NCBI RefSeq assembly: GCF_964355755.1
Contig: NC_092673.1
Coordinates: forward strand, 31,935,001 to 31,999,000
Direction of reading: 5' to 3'
From: Antedon mediterranea
Lineage: Eukaryota; Echinodermata; Crinoidea; Comatulida; Antedonidae
Length of the DNA stretch: 64,000 nucleotides
Below, piece after piece: positions 1 to 9,919 of the stretch (position 1 is its first letter; every line of letters begins with the position of its first letter). The notes beneath the pieces are model-generated. The model was not told the origin of the DNA, searched no databases, and saw nothing but the letters and a program-made list of their open reading frames with translations. The position numbers were made by a program, and so were the translations under genes.

Positions 1-450
1 GGAAATTTGGATCATTCATTCAAATATTTAAAAGGTATCATAATTATTCTAACAACAGACTCCACCGGTTGATTTGACTGTCGGCTTGTTGTAAACATTA
101 TTATTGGCAAGTCTAATATTGTTTATATTTACCTGAAGGACTGGATATGATTCTATCATGTGACGGTCACCATCAGGACATTCAATCTACAAATAAACCA
201 AATCTAAGTTAAATTTAATATAGTACTATGTAACACTAGAACCTGTATTAAGTGGACACCTTCAGGATCCAACCAAGTGTTGGTCGTAGTGTTAAAACCT
301 ATATTTCACTTTTGTGTTAAAACATATTTTGATGGGAAAGTGTCCCCTTAATGGGGGTATTCCCCGAGTAAAGGTATCTCAAAAGAGGGGCTGTGCCATA
401 CACTTTTCCAATAACCTTAAAATCATACTGTATGCACGGCTAGATCTCAC

Positions 451-658
451 CTGCAGAGGATGTCTAGGGCATCCATTCCAGATATCTCTTAGCACTTGTT
501 TATTGAAGAGAACACTTGAGAACGTTTTATTGACATATTCAAGGCCCGATTCAAGATACATAGCACCCATCAACGTTAGCCATGGCGTGTCGAAGGTCAG
601 ATTTACGGCAAAGATCAGGTCCATGTGCGTAGAGTAGGTAGTGGTCTAACTTCAATTT
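451..658 (-). pseudogene. DROSHA: Drosha RNase IIIa second exon, copy A, with 11-base deletion
   Basis: This exon aligns with the 219-base exons at 36041-36259 and 36850-37068 but is 208 bases long. The missing 11 bases lie between the codons for AMAN and LMGA and include the catalytic glutamate codon of RNase IIIa, so the deletion removes the active-site residue and shifts the frame. The splice acceptor (TTTTTCAG) and donor (GTGAGA) are kept. Outside the deletion it is closer to copy B than to copy C. Confidence 0.9.
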
Positions 659-1287
659 CTGAAAAATAACAATGTATTAATTTAATTATAAATCAAGGTA
701 GATTTATAAAACATCTCAAATGTATTGAGTATTTGTTAGAAAGCATTTTTTTTATTTATTTAAGTTTCAAAGTATAAAAAGTGACACAAAAAACAGTGTA
801 ATCCTATGAATTATCATAACTCTACACTGTACCTCTTTAAACAAATATACATGAATACAACAAAGATGATTTTGTAGATTGGTGATGATTGACACTGTCA
901 ATGAAAAATAATTAATTTAAAAAAAAAAATCTTTAAGAAAAACAATTATGTACAAACCTTGGCTAAAACAGCAAGATGTTGATTCTGCACAATACAGTAG
1001 CTTGACGAAACGTTGCCAATCCTCCTTCTTCAATATCAGGAAACAACAAGTACAAATGCGTGCTGGTGATAAACTCTACAACGGCATCACCGAGAAATTC
1101 TAACCGTTCATAATGATGGATGTGAGAGGGCGTTTCATCATCCTGCACCATCTTCGACATCGTGTTTATGAGTATGTTGATTCTTTTCTTGCGGTTGTAC
1201 ATTTCTTGTTTGCCTTTTTCATCGCCATAGTCGGGGTGCAGCATGCCGCAGTTGTAAAGCGAGTTTCTGACGTGATCTGGGTTCATG

Positions 1288-2536
1288 CAAAGAATATATA
1301 TCACAAGAATGAGTTTTCCGCGATTTTCCCTGTAACAGTAATATTGTCCATGTGGTAGGGCGCCGCCATAAGTGTGGATGTATCTGGGATGTATACAACT
1401 TTTTGTGACGGTTTCAATAATCAAAGGCTAGACCACCGGTAGTATTTACATGATAAAAAATGTTATCAACTACATGCCAACATCATGTTAAATACTATTT
1501 GAATATTTAATTCCTCGTTTTATGCAATTTATTTAGTAAAAACTGCCGTATAAACAGTTTGCTTTATCAACCGGGCGCTACGATAGCGTGACCGGGCGTG
1601 TTGGTGTTTACGCGTTTTCACGAAGGATTGTTTAATAATATTCCTATATTTAACTTGTTTCTGGTAAAACAAATAAATGTTAATAACATTTAACATTTTG
1701 TCCTATTAATAACATGTATTTTATACTAATTTATATCATAAAAACAATACTTAATTTACCGGGCGTAGAGTAGTACACGGCAATGGTAAAGAATAGGCCG
1801 TGCTGAGTAACGATTCATTGATTTTTGGTGTTGCTGTGTTAGGCCTTTTTTGTGAACTAACTTAGCATGTTAGTAAATAATTGTCTGTAAAAGTGAATGT
1901 ACACTAGTTTGTTAATAAATATGTATTATTTTTGGTGTTGCTGTGTTAGGCCTTTATTGTTCTAGGCGAGTAATGTTCATATCAATCAAACTAAATGATT
2001 GATATCTATCTCACTAAATGATTGATATCTATCTCATTATAGTGTTAGGTCTACATTGTTGTTGCCCAATTCATTTTATATTGTACAGTTCCTACCTAGT
2101 ATTCTATATGTTTATTTCTTGTAATTTTGTATTTTTAGGTGTCAGTTCAATGGTACTGTAGTTACTGTAGTTGAATTGTTTTGACTCTGACATGTTGACC
2201 TACGTCGACTTTTTATTGTAATTGTTATTTTCTATATCATGTTTTTTTTTTTTTGTATATTTCTCTTGGATGCACCTTCCATTTGGTCGAGTGCCACTGT
2301 TGTAAAAGTGTAATCTCCAAATAAATTATTATTATTATTATAAAATAGTTTACAATTGCAAAAAATATTATCATAATTCTATTTAATGTGACATGTATAA
2401 TATCTATTAAATCAAGTCTTATTTAGTATGTATACATCCGCCCTTATGAGGGCGGGCATCACTCACTGGAGCTCTCTGTTACAAATTTCTCATGCAAAAA
2501 TCGCGGAATACTCATTCTTGTGATATATATTCTTTG
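1288..2536. mobile_element. 1.25 kb non-autonomous TIR element inserted in a Drosha exon
   Basis: The left end starts CAAAGAATATATATCACAAG and the right end is its reverse complement. The inverted repeats run about 40 bp with one mismatch and continue into a weaker subterminal copy (GGCGGATGTAT). A target duplication flanks it: plus-strand GTTCATG at 1281-1287 and 2537-2543, which can be read as up to 9 bp (GGTTCATGC) if the outermost bases are assigned to the host. Removing the element and one duplicate restores an open exon, which proves the insertion. There is no transposase ORF. Inside are two copies of a TTTTTGGTGTTGCTGTGTTA stretch (about 1828 and 1929), two CTAAATGATTGATATCTATC units near 1990-2035, and a retroelement-like tail at 2230-2340. 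A 7-9 bp duplication suits hAT-, Merlin- or MULE-type elements; the superfamily is undecided. Confidence 0.85.
2230..2340 (+). repeat. LINE/SINE 3' tail inside the TIR element
   Basis: The stretch ends AATAAATTATTATTATTATTA, a polyadenylation-like signal running into an ATT microsatellite. That is typical of the 3' end of a non-LTR retroelement. No coding sequence is attached; the upstream limit is uncertain. Confidence 0.4.
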
Positions 2537-3184
2537 GTTCATGCCGTAACCTTGCCCAAACGACGGATGAGTCATAGCATGCTTGGAAAAATCAAACAAA
2601 TTTTATTCATATAAATACTGCTTTAAAATTCAAAACGAATTTACAAAAATCTTTACTTGCCTTTAATATTAGTTTAGAAAAACCTCTAAAAATATTTTGC
2701 CATACCTTCAGTAGAACTTTATCTGTAAATACATAACCAATTGATTTCTCCAAATTATGAAAAAAGTATCGTATATGGTCCACCAAAACCGGAAGCATTA
2801 AGGCATGCTGGGAAAAAAGAAAATATTTATTAACAATGTAATAAATTAAAAATGAATTTTAACATAACTCCACGGTGAGACCTTAATCTGCATATAATAC
2901 CTGACATATATCAGATTTTAGGCCAGTCACATAGGCGCCCTCACAGTTAAGTTCTGCCGTAACCTCACGAGACATGTTCTTTGAAAGACGTATGGCCTGT
3001 AGTTGTTCCGATCGCTCTGTGAGCTTTCGTCGGTCAGCTGCTGTTACTTGAGATTTTTTGAAATAAGATGCTGTAGCTTTAAGATGGACTTGAACAACTT
3101 TTGATACATAAATGTAAAAAACTATGTTGTTAGGAGAGACAAAAACAAACGTCTGCTACTTAACACGACCATTAAAAAGTAAGT

Positions 3185-3408
3185 CCCATATTCATTTTAA
3201 ATGTAAAGGAGTTAGCTGTTAGGAGCTCATCATTGTACTAAACCTTTGTATCATGTGGTAAGGTGGGCAGTTCCTTTCCTCAATGTTCCCCTCTAGTATT
3301 TCTAACAAGACACTCATTGACAACTGTGTGGAACAGGAGTTGTTATCAGGAATTGAACCCAGGTCTTTTTTTTATGATAGTAAATGTCCTAACTCCTAAC
3401 ATAACTAT
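3185..3408 (-). mobile_element. tRNA-derived SINE, degraded (family 1)
   Basis: On the minus strand a degraded A box (TTAGGAGTTAGGACATTTAC) is followed by a B box (GGGTTCAATTCC), then a body that ends with a TTAGTACAATGATGAGCTCC segment. The same body, in better condition, is at 58757-58985. The copy sits at the 3' end of the LINE coding fragment to its right, so it inserted into or beside that LINE. Confidence 0.7.
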
Positions 3409-3712
3409 TAATATAAATTAGATTCTTATTGACACCGCCGTACCATGCCGAGGCAGAATAGTCAAATGTACATTGTATTAAAGCAGTGCTTAATAGTTTA
3501 CGACATTTTTTATTCAAGCACGAACTTTGCCTATGTAAAAACTTCAACCTTGACTTAACTTTACTGATAACACTAGTTGCAATAATATCACATGATACAT
3601 ATTGGTCTAAATAAATACCCAAATATTTAACTTGCTTAGTACTTTTGATTCTACGGCCCATTAATTCTACAGAAAACTCTTTAAATTTGTTAATCTTCGC
3701 TCTGCTATTATA
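3409..3712 (-). pseudogene. Old non-LTR retrotransposon, 3' part of reverse transcriptase
   Basis: The minus-strand translation includes KQVKYLGIYLDQYVSCDI followed by SRLKFLHRQSSCLNKKCRK and FDYSASAWYGG, the post-palm region of jockey/CR1-type reverse transcriptases. It is the direct continuation of the fragment that ends at 32923, which stops at KTESIIFGT. The two halves are separated by the 29.2 kb foldback element. The join carries a small frame change, so this LINE is dead. Confidence 0.8.
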
Positions 3713-4120
3713 GGCTAGTCAATCTAGCAAAAAAAACAGCCCAAAGTGAAACAAATTGCAAACAGAGATTTTTCTTTTTTAAATGGTCATATATGATGAG
3801 GAGATCAAAATTTGAGCATCACACCTCTGTCACTCATCCCGATGATATGCAAATTAGCTTAAATATGCAAATTAGGGTGAAATTACAAGGTTACCATATC
3901 TCAAAAACTACTAGTCCGAGAGAGTTGATTTTTTCACTGATCTATTCAAAATGTATATATTTATATTTACTCTAATGAAACATTTTACGAAAAAATGACC
4001 GGAAGTACCACATTTGACCTTCGACCCCATTTCTCAATGTTTGCATATACAATGTGTGACTAAAATGTCTGTAGAGACTTTATTTTGCCCTCAAATGACC
4101 CAGACATAGGTTCCTAATAG
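3713..4120. repeat. Foldback left arm, outermost module
   Basis: This is the inverted counterpart of 32520-32920. It contains two ATGCAAAT octamers close together (near 3847 and 3866), then TTACCATATCTC, a GAGAGTTGATTTTTTCAC stretch and GACCGGAAGTACCACATTTG. It is cut at 4120 by the CTACGCTCGCG-ended element; the module resumes at 9114 with AGCCAGCATAGGATC. Confidence 0.75.
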
Positions 4121-5160
4121 CCCTACGCTCGCGCTAACCGCTCGCCAATTCGCCAATGGCGACTGGAGTCTCCATTTGGCGAAAATAATTATTGCCTCGT
4201 TCGCCAAATTGGCGAAAACACATTTCCAAGCCTAGGCCTAGCCTGATCGGCGTGACTTCTTATGGGAGCGACAATTCGCCACACTTCGGTACTTTCTGAC
4301 TCGGGTACACTTTTTACCACCACAGCATTTTATGTGACGACGTCACGATCGCCTTATTCATTTTTTTTAGTTCTGTTTAAACATGCTCAGAGCGTGCCTC
4401 GATGACGTTTTAATGACACACAGTTAATGTGATTGGTTCGTGGCCGGCCGGCCGTCGTCGACGTGATGATGAGCGAATAAAACTAAAAGGGGAAGTCCCT
4501 ATTCTTCGACGACGTAGAAAATGAACTTCGAGAAGAAAATGTAAACAGCAACATGTGGACGAATACTTCCGTAAACGAGGCTGTTCTGTTATTTAAAAAG
4601 GGGAATTTTAAATTTAACAAAGTAATTACCTCAATAGTATAATGTTAACATGTTTAATTTGATTTCCCTTTCGATTATTCTAACCGAAAGTTGCGCTTTA
4701 AATTGAATAGCTAAGAAACAGCGTATACTACAACGGCAACCCTGGCCAAAGCGCGTTTCGGCCGCCTACATAGAATGGGTTACGGCCGCTGCATAGCAAA
4801 TTCAAAGCTTCTTAAATTTCTGCGGTACATTTCTTCCTAACGTACTTGTTTTATATAATAGATTGATAAATATTCCACTTATTAAATAATTTAATAAATC
4901 GGTAAAATTGACGTTTCGAAGCAAATATTCCATGATGAGAGGTGACATTTTTCGACATGCCTCGTGTGCGGCGAAGTATAGTTCAGAAAATGGAACAGTC
5001 CACTGCGGGGGTTATCCAATCATTAATTAACGCGCTAATACATGCATACCATGCACATTGCCTGGGCGACGGTAATTTAGTAATAAGCGGAGAACTGAAT
5101 CCCCCGTAAGGAAAATGGTAAACACTGATATTTATGGTAGGGATTATTTTTTTCAGTGGT

Positions 5161-8100
5161 TAAGATAAGATAAGATAAGATAACTTTTATTGATCCTCAA
5201 AAAGGAAATTCATTGCTCGTCATAATAACAAAGAAAACACTATAAAAACAAATATAGCATAAAACCATTCATATAAAAACATCTAAAAAATTACAATATA
5301 AAATTATCTTCTTGACTTCCTGTTGTACTAGATGATACCGGAGGGAATAAAGGATTTAGCAAATCGATTTGTTTTCACACTGAGGAGCCTCAATCTACCA
5401 CTTGGATTAAGTTGGTCTATGATCACTTTGTGGAGAGGATGAGAGGCATCCGACTCAATGCGTTCGAAATCTTTCTGGAGGTGTTCTAGGTGCACATCGG
5501 TAAAGGAAGGCAGTTCCAGACCAATCATTTTACCAGCCCGACGGATGAAAGTTTCAAGGCGTCCTTTATTCCCTCCGGTAACATTACCAGCCCAACAGGA
5601 GAGGCAATACGTCCAAACACTACATATAACGGATCTATAGAACGAAAGTAACATCAAATCACAGGAGTTAAATTTATTTAAAGTTCTCATACAATACATT
5701 CTGGGACTTAATTTTTTGCTGATGAAGTCTATATGGTCTCCCCAACTCAGTTTATCATTGAAAACAATTCCTAGATACTTGTACTGGTCAACAATTTCAA
5801 TTTCTTTACCTTTGATAGTGATTGGTTGAAAATTAAATTTATGTTTAGTCCTAAAATCAATGATCATCTCCTTTGTTTTTGATGCATTTATTTGGAGATA
5901 ATTATCGTCACAAAATTTTACAAATCTTTGTATTTCGCTACGATAATTTTCATCATTGTTTGAAACTATGAGACCAATAGTACTAGTGTCATCAGCGAAT
6001 TTAACAACGGGGCAAAGCTCATCATTTAAAGATCTGTAATCCGCTGTATACAAGGAATATAATTTAGGTGCGTTGACAGTACCCTGAGGAACACCGGTGT
6101 CAGAGGTTACGATTTCTGACTTAACACCATTAATATTAACAAATTGTTTTCTATCACAAATGAAATTTAAAACTAAACGAACAATCGGACGGGGAAACTC
6201 CATATTCAACATTTTGTCTGCTAAGATATGGGGTTGTATGGTATTAAACGCAGATTGAAAATCAAAATACATAATACGTGCCGAGTGGCCTTTCTTTACA
6301 TTATCTAGATGTGAATACAATTTATGTAATTTAAAATAAATCGCATCACTGGTACTACGGAGTGATCGGTAAGTAAATTGCAACGGGTCTAACACTTTTT
6401 CAGCATAAGGTTGCATAATTTTAAAAATAATACGTTCCAATATTTTCATCGCGACAGACGTGAGTGCAACGGGTCTCAAATCATTCATGCTGTTAATCTT
6501 AGGTTTCTTAGGTACCGGTATTATGCATGAAAGTTTCCAAATATCCGGGAACGCATGATAAGAAAGACACATATTGAAAATAAATGTAAATATACCATCA
6601 AGGTGAGGGGAGCAGACCTTAAGTACTCGTGGTGGGATTCTATCCGGCCCAGCAGCCTTCGATGAATTGAGTTTCATGAATTCGTTATGTACATCAGAAA
6701 TGCTTATACTAAATTTGGGATCATCTTCAGTCACCCGACACAAGCTAAATAGAGCCTCTCTTTCTTTTTTAAAATCATGAACATTAAAACGGTTATAAAA
6801 TTCATTTAACTCATTAACATATTGCACAGTAACATTCGGAATCGAGGTGGGTGTATTACCACCGTTTGTGTAACCACTCATAAGTTTCATACCCTGCCAA
6901 ACTTGTTTCATATTATTAGACCTGAAGTTATGTTCAACTTTTTTCCTATAAATGTTCTTCTGTTTCATTATTTCAGATTTAATCTCTCTAGTCAATATTT
7001 TCATACGATTAGAGTCGCCCATCTTAAAGGCTTTACGTTTCTCACACAACAGTAATTTAACGCCTTTCGTGATCCATGGCTTGTTGTTAGGGTAGATTTT
7101 CACTTTTTTAACTGGAACGCATTTATCAATACAAAAGTTTATGTACGAGCTCACTGCATAAGTAATACTATTCAAATCTTCATCCTCCGTAAAAATATCC
7201 CAATCGGTAGATTCAAATTCCGCTATCAGGGCTTCCTCGGCTTCAGGAGACCATTTACGTACATTAATAATTTTTGGTTGGCATGTCTTATTTAACGGGC
7301 GATATTTAGGACTGAGTAAAATCAAATTATGATCAGATTTGCCCAAGTTCGGTAGTGGGGTCGAAATATAGGCATCCTTCACACTAGAGTAGCATAAATC
7401 AAGAATCGCGTTGTCCCTCGTTTTACATGTAACATGCTGATAATAAGTGGCCGTTGTTTTCTTGAGCTTGCATCTGTTGAAATCGCCATTGATAATTACA
7501 AGCGCCTCAGGGTGACTACACTCAATACCTTCGATAATTTCTGCGATCTCATTTATAGCAGGCTTTTCAAGCTTTTTGTTAGGTATGTATACCATAACAT
7601 TGATAACATGCGAGAACTCTCTCGGAAGATAGTAGGGGCGAATACCAACAACCAGCACTTCCGAGTGTGGCGAACATTTATGAAGCTTAAGCGTAGAGTT
7701 ATTTGGATGACAGTATTTCTCATTAATGTAGAGGCAAAGACCACCACCGCCATCTTTGTTCGCTTCGGCTGTACGATCCCCACGAACAGATTTAAAGCCA
7801 ACTACTTGAATATGTTGATCGCTATGCTTATCGCTCAGGTGGGTTTCCGTGAATGCAAGTAAGCTGGCATTCCTAAAATCGATGAAGTGTTCTACGTTTG
7901 CTCTGAGTAAATCGACTTTGTTATTCAAAGATCTTACATTTCCAAATATTAAAGATGGTATAAAAGGCTTACATTTCCTTCGTTGTAGTCGCTTTCTGAC
8001 CCCACCAGCTTTGCCCCTTTTCCGAAGCCTGCGACGTTGTATCTCAGATGGTAATTCAACGTGTGCCGGTAGCGGTGAGGTCGACCTCTCGCCCATGGAA

Positions 8101-8292
8101 TGCAAATCAGATGACGTGTACGCAATTCCACCGCCCGGCTTACTCAATCCACACAGTAAGAACAGCCAAAATATCAGCAAAAAATACAGAAATTTCAAAA
8201 CTTTCACATACAACATAATGTATAAATCAAATGACTTCTTCCACAATACAATACAGTCCAAATATACGAAAATAACGTCAAAAAATGAGTAA
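5161..8292 (-). mobile_element. Near full-length LINE (EN + RT type) with GATAA tail
   Basis: This retroelement lies on the minus strand. Its 3' end is a short 5-bp microsatellite (AAGATAAGATAAGATAAG on the plus strand at 5162-5181), the kind of tail made by target-primed reverse transcription. It holds the long ORF at 5328-8261. The 5' limit is uncertain, near 8292-8400, where GC-richer sequence occurs. Confidence 0.75.
5328..8261 (-). CDS. LINE ORF2: endonuclease and reverse transcriptase
   Basis: An uninterrupted 977-aa polyprotein. A hydrophobic stretch lies at about residues 12-40 and a basic segment near 75-95, followed by an APE-type endonuclease (FGNVRSLNNK at ~106, FTETHL at ~138, NGDFN at ~260, SDHNLI at ~308). 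The linker has KQVWQGMKLMSGY (~455), and the reverse transcriptase follows: AAGPDRIPPRVLK (~535), PVPKKPKINSMNDLRPVAL (~582), FDFQSAFNTIQP (~665), GVPQGT (~733), the FADD catalytic box (~759) and YKYLGIVFNDKLSW (~822). The C-terminus has the usual thumb-like region and no RNase H. Layout resembles the CR1/L2/Rex1 group. The start ATG is the first in the frame; true translation may begin later, for example at the Met near residue 56. The lack of stops suggests a young copy. Confidence 0.88.
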   Translation of the reverse strand: MDCIVLWKKSFDLYIMLYVKVLKFLYFLLIFWLFLLCGLSKPGGGIAYTSSDLHSMGERSTSPLPAHVELPSEIQRRRLRKRGKAGGVRKRLQRRKCKPFIPSLIFGNVRSLNNKVDLLRANVEHFIDFRNASLLAFTETHLSDKHSDQHIQVVGFKSVRGDRTAEANKDGGGGLCLYINEKYCHPNNSTLKLHKCSPHSEVLVVGIRPYYLPREFSHVINVMVYIPNKKLEKPAINEIAEIIEGIECSHPEALVIINGDFNRCKLKKTTATYYQHVTCKTRDNAILDLCYSSVKDAYISTPLPNLGKSDHNLILLSPKYRPLNKTCQPKIINVRKWSPEAEEALIAEFESTDWDIFTEDEDLNSITYAVSSYINFCIDKCVPVKKVKIYPNNKPWITKGVKLLLCEKRKAFKMGDSNRMKILTREIKSEIMKQKNIYRKKVEHNFRSNNMKQVWQGMKLMSGYTNGGNTPTSIPNVTVQYVNELNEFYNRFNVHDFKKEREALFSLCRVTEDDPKFSISISDVHNEFMKLNSSKAAGPDRIPPRVLKVCSPHLDGIFTFIFNMCLSYHAFPDIWKLSCIIPVPKKPKINSMNDLRPVALTSVAMKILERIIFKIMQPYAEKVLDPLQFTYRSLRSTSDAIYFKLHKLYSHLDNVKKGHSARIMYFDFQSAFNTIQPHILADKMLNMEFPRPIVRLVLNFICDRKQFVNINGVKSEIVTSDTGVPQGTVNAPKLYSLYTADYRSLNDELCPVVKFADDTSTIGLIVSNNDENYRSEIQRFVKFCDDNYLQINASKTKEMIIDFRTKHKFNFQPITIKGKEIEIVDQYKYLGIVFNDKLSWGDHIDFISKKLSPRMYCMRTLNKFNSCDLMLLSFYRSVICSVWTYCLSCWAGNVTGGNKGRLETFIRRAGKMIGLELPSFTDVHLEHLQKDFERIESDASHPLHKVIIDQLNPSGRLRLLSVKTNRFAKSFIPSGII

Positions 8293-9113
8293 CAATAGAG
8301 ACAATGAGACGAGCTGTGTCGCCGTGTTGCACAGCGCCACTATTGGTTGGTTGGTCTTGTTGGCCTCTTCGCATGAGGTCCACGCAAAGTCAAATAAAAC
8401 GATGTGGTTTTATCAAACAGAAATATAAATTAGCTTTAATTCAATACTAAATTAGCCAAATTTTGATAATGAGAAAGACTCAAAAATTCAATTTTTATCG
8501 TTAAAATTGACATATGAGGCGGATGTACATAATAATAATAACCGATTTACATATCAAAATAAAGAGTATTTAAAGCCTGATAACATGCAACAAAAATTAC
8601 TCCACCACTTATTATGGACCTCGTGCGATCGGGTGCGAAAATGGGTACGGTAGGTGTTTTCCAAAGTTATTTTTAGCGCGCGGATTTCGGCTCACCGGCT
8701 TTTGTACCTCATTTTTAACTCGCGTTTTGTATTAAAATATTTAATAAACATAGATTAAAAATATATAAAAACAATCCCTTAAACAAGATCTTCCCAGGCA
8801 TATAATTTTTATTCTCATGGGTACATAAGAAATAGTATATTTTTAACTTCAAAGACACGTCACTTTTTGAAATTTCACGAACGTGTTAAAATCGCAGTAA
8901 TGAAAATCAGCTTCATTGGGATACCTAATAATAATATAAATGTAAAAGAAGTAAAATAACAAACAAATACATGCATTATTTATTTAATAAACATTTTTGC
9001 GAATTTTTATGGTTTTTTAAATTTGGCTAAAGGATTTTCAATTTGGCTAATGTTTTTCAAAACCTTTCGCCATTCTGGCGAACAAAAATTTGACCTTAGC
9101 GCGAGCGTAGTGA

Positions 9114-9905
9114 AGCCAGCATAGGATCACTTTGTAATTCCCAAAATCACACCTTTGTCACACACCTCGAAAGCATGCAAATTAGTAGTACAATTTAAAT
9201 AAAATATGCAAATAAGGGGAAAAAATTACAGTTGTCCTATATCTCGAAAACCACTAATGCTAGAGAGCTGATTTTTTCACAGCCGTATTCAAAATGTACA
9301 TATTTCTATTTGCTCCAATGAAACATTTTACAAAAAATTGACCGGAAGTATGACATTTGACCCTCGACCCCATTTCTCAATGTTGCATATATAAATGAAA
9401 CTAAAATGTCTGTAGAGACTTTGTTTTGCCCTCAAATGACTCCGATACAGGTTTCTAATAGCCAACATAGGACTGTTTAGTAGATCTCAAAATCACACCT
9501 GTATCACTCACCTCCAAAGTATGCAAATTATTAGTACAAGTTACATGAAATATGCAAATTAGAGGGTGAAATTAAAGGTTCCTATATATCGAAAATCACT
9601 AAGGCTAGAGAGTTGATTTTTTCAATAACTTGTTCAGAATGTACATATTTATATTTACTCTAATGAAACATTTTACGAAAAAATGACCGGAAATACAACA
9701 ATTGACCCTCAACCCCATTTATTAATGTTTGCATACATAATGCGACTAAAATGTCTGTAGAGACTTTGTTTTGGACTCAAATAACTCGGATACATGTTTC
9801 CTATAGTCAGCATAGGACCGCTTTGTAATTCCCAAAATCACGCCTTCGTTTTGGCATGGTTGGAATTCCCTTTTTTCGTATTAGTTTATGTACAGCGCTT
9901 AGAGG
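9114..9905. repeat. Foldback left arm, inner modules
   Basis: Two further modules begin near 9120 and 9480, each opening with a CAAAATCACACC-type stretch, then two ATGCAAAT-like octamers, a GAGAG(C/T)TGATTTTTTCA stretch and GACCGGAAGTA. A third starts at 9830 and is cut off by the inner foldback. Their inverted partners are at 31.4-32.5 kb. Confidence 0.7.
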
Positions 9906-9919
9906 TTACACAACATTAG

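Larger units (their letters stand above)
1..3072 (-). pseudogene. DROSHA: Drosha RNase IIIa region, copy A (broken, runs off the window start)
   Basis: Drosha is the nuclear RNase III that cuts primary microRNA hairpins. Read on the minus strand, exons appear in the right order with consensus splice sites: 3072-2901 (end of the central domain, SREVTAEL then SDICQ), 2807-2706 (HALMLPVLVDHIRY), one exon split by a transposon (2581-2537 and 1287-958, with the RNase IIIa signature LEFLGDAVVEF), 658-451 (LLYAHGPDLCRKSDLRHAMA) and 186-133 (MIESYPVLQ). Three lesions break the reading frame: the transposon, a 5-base insertion near 985 between the QA and IVQNQH parts of the exon, and an 11-base deletion near 574. 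The sequence from position 1 to about 720 is the reverse complement of the plus-strand copies at 36.0-37.8 kb. Identification rests on order, spacing and strong residue similarity to animal Drosha. No exons 5' of 3072 are visible. Confidence 0.88.
4121..9113. mobile_element. CTACGCTCGCGCTAA-ended DNA element carrying a LINE
   Basis: The ends are inverted repeats: CTACGCTCGCGCTAA at 4123 and its complement TTAGCGCGAGCGTAG at 9096-9110. Both ends also carry subterminal CGCCAATTCGCC / TTCGCCATTCTGGCGAA motifs. It interrupts a foldback module. The flanking duplication is not resolved. Interior DNA outside the LINE (4140-5160 and 8300-9090) has no credible ORF, so this is a non-autonomous element, plausibly hAT-like, later hit by the LINE. 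Confidence 0.6.

Noticed and set aside
314-637. Plus-strand 107-aa protein MLKHILMGKCPLNG...
   Set aside because: It is the antisense of the Drosha exon; the same antisense frame appears at 36067-36396 for the same reason.
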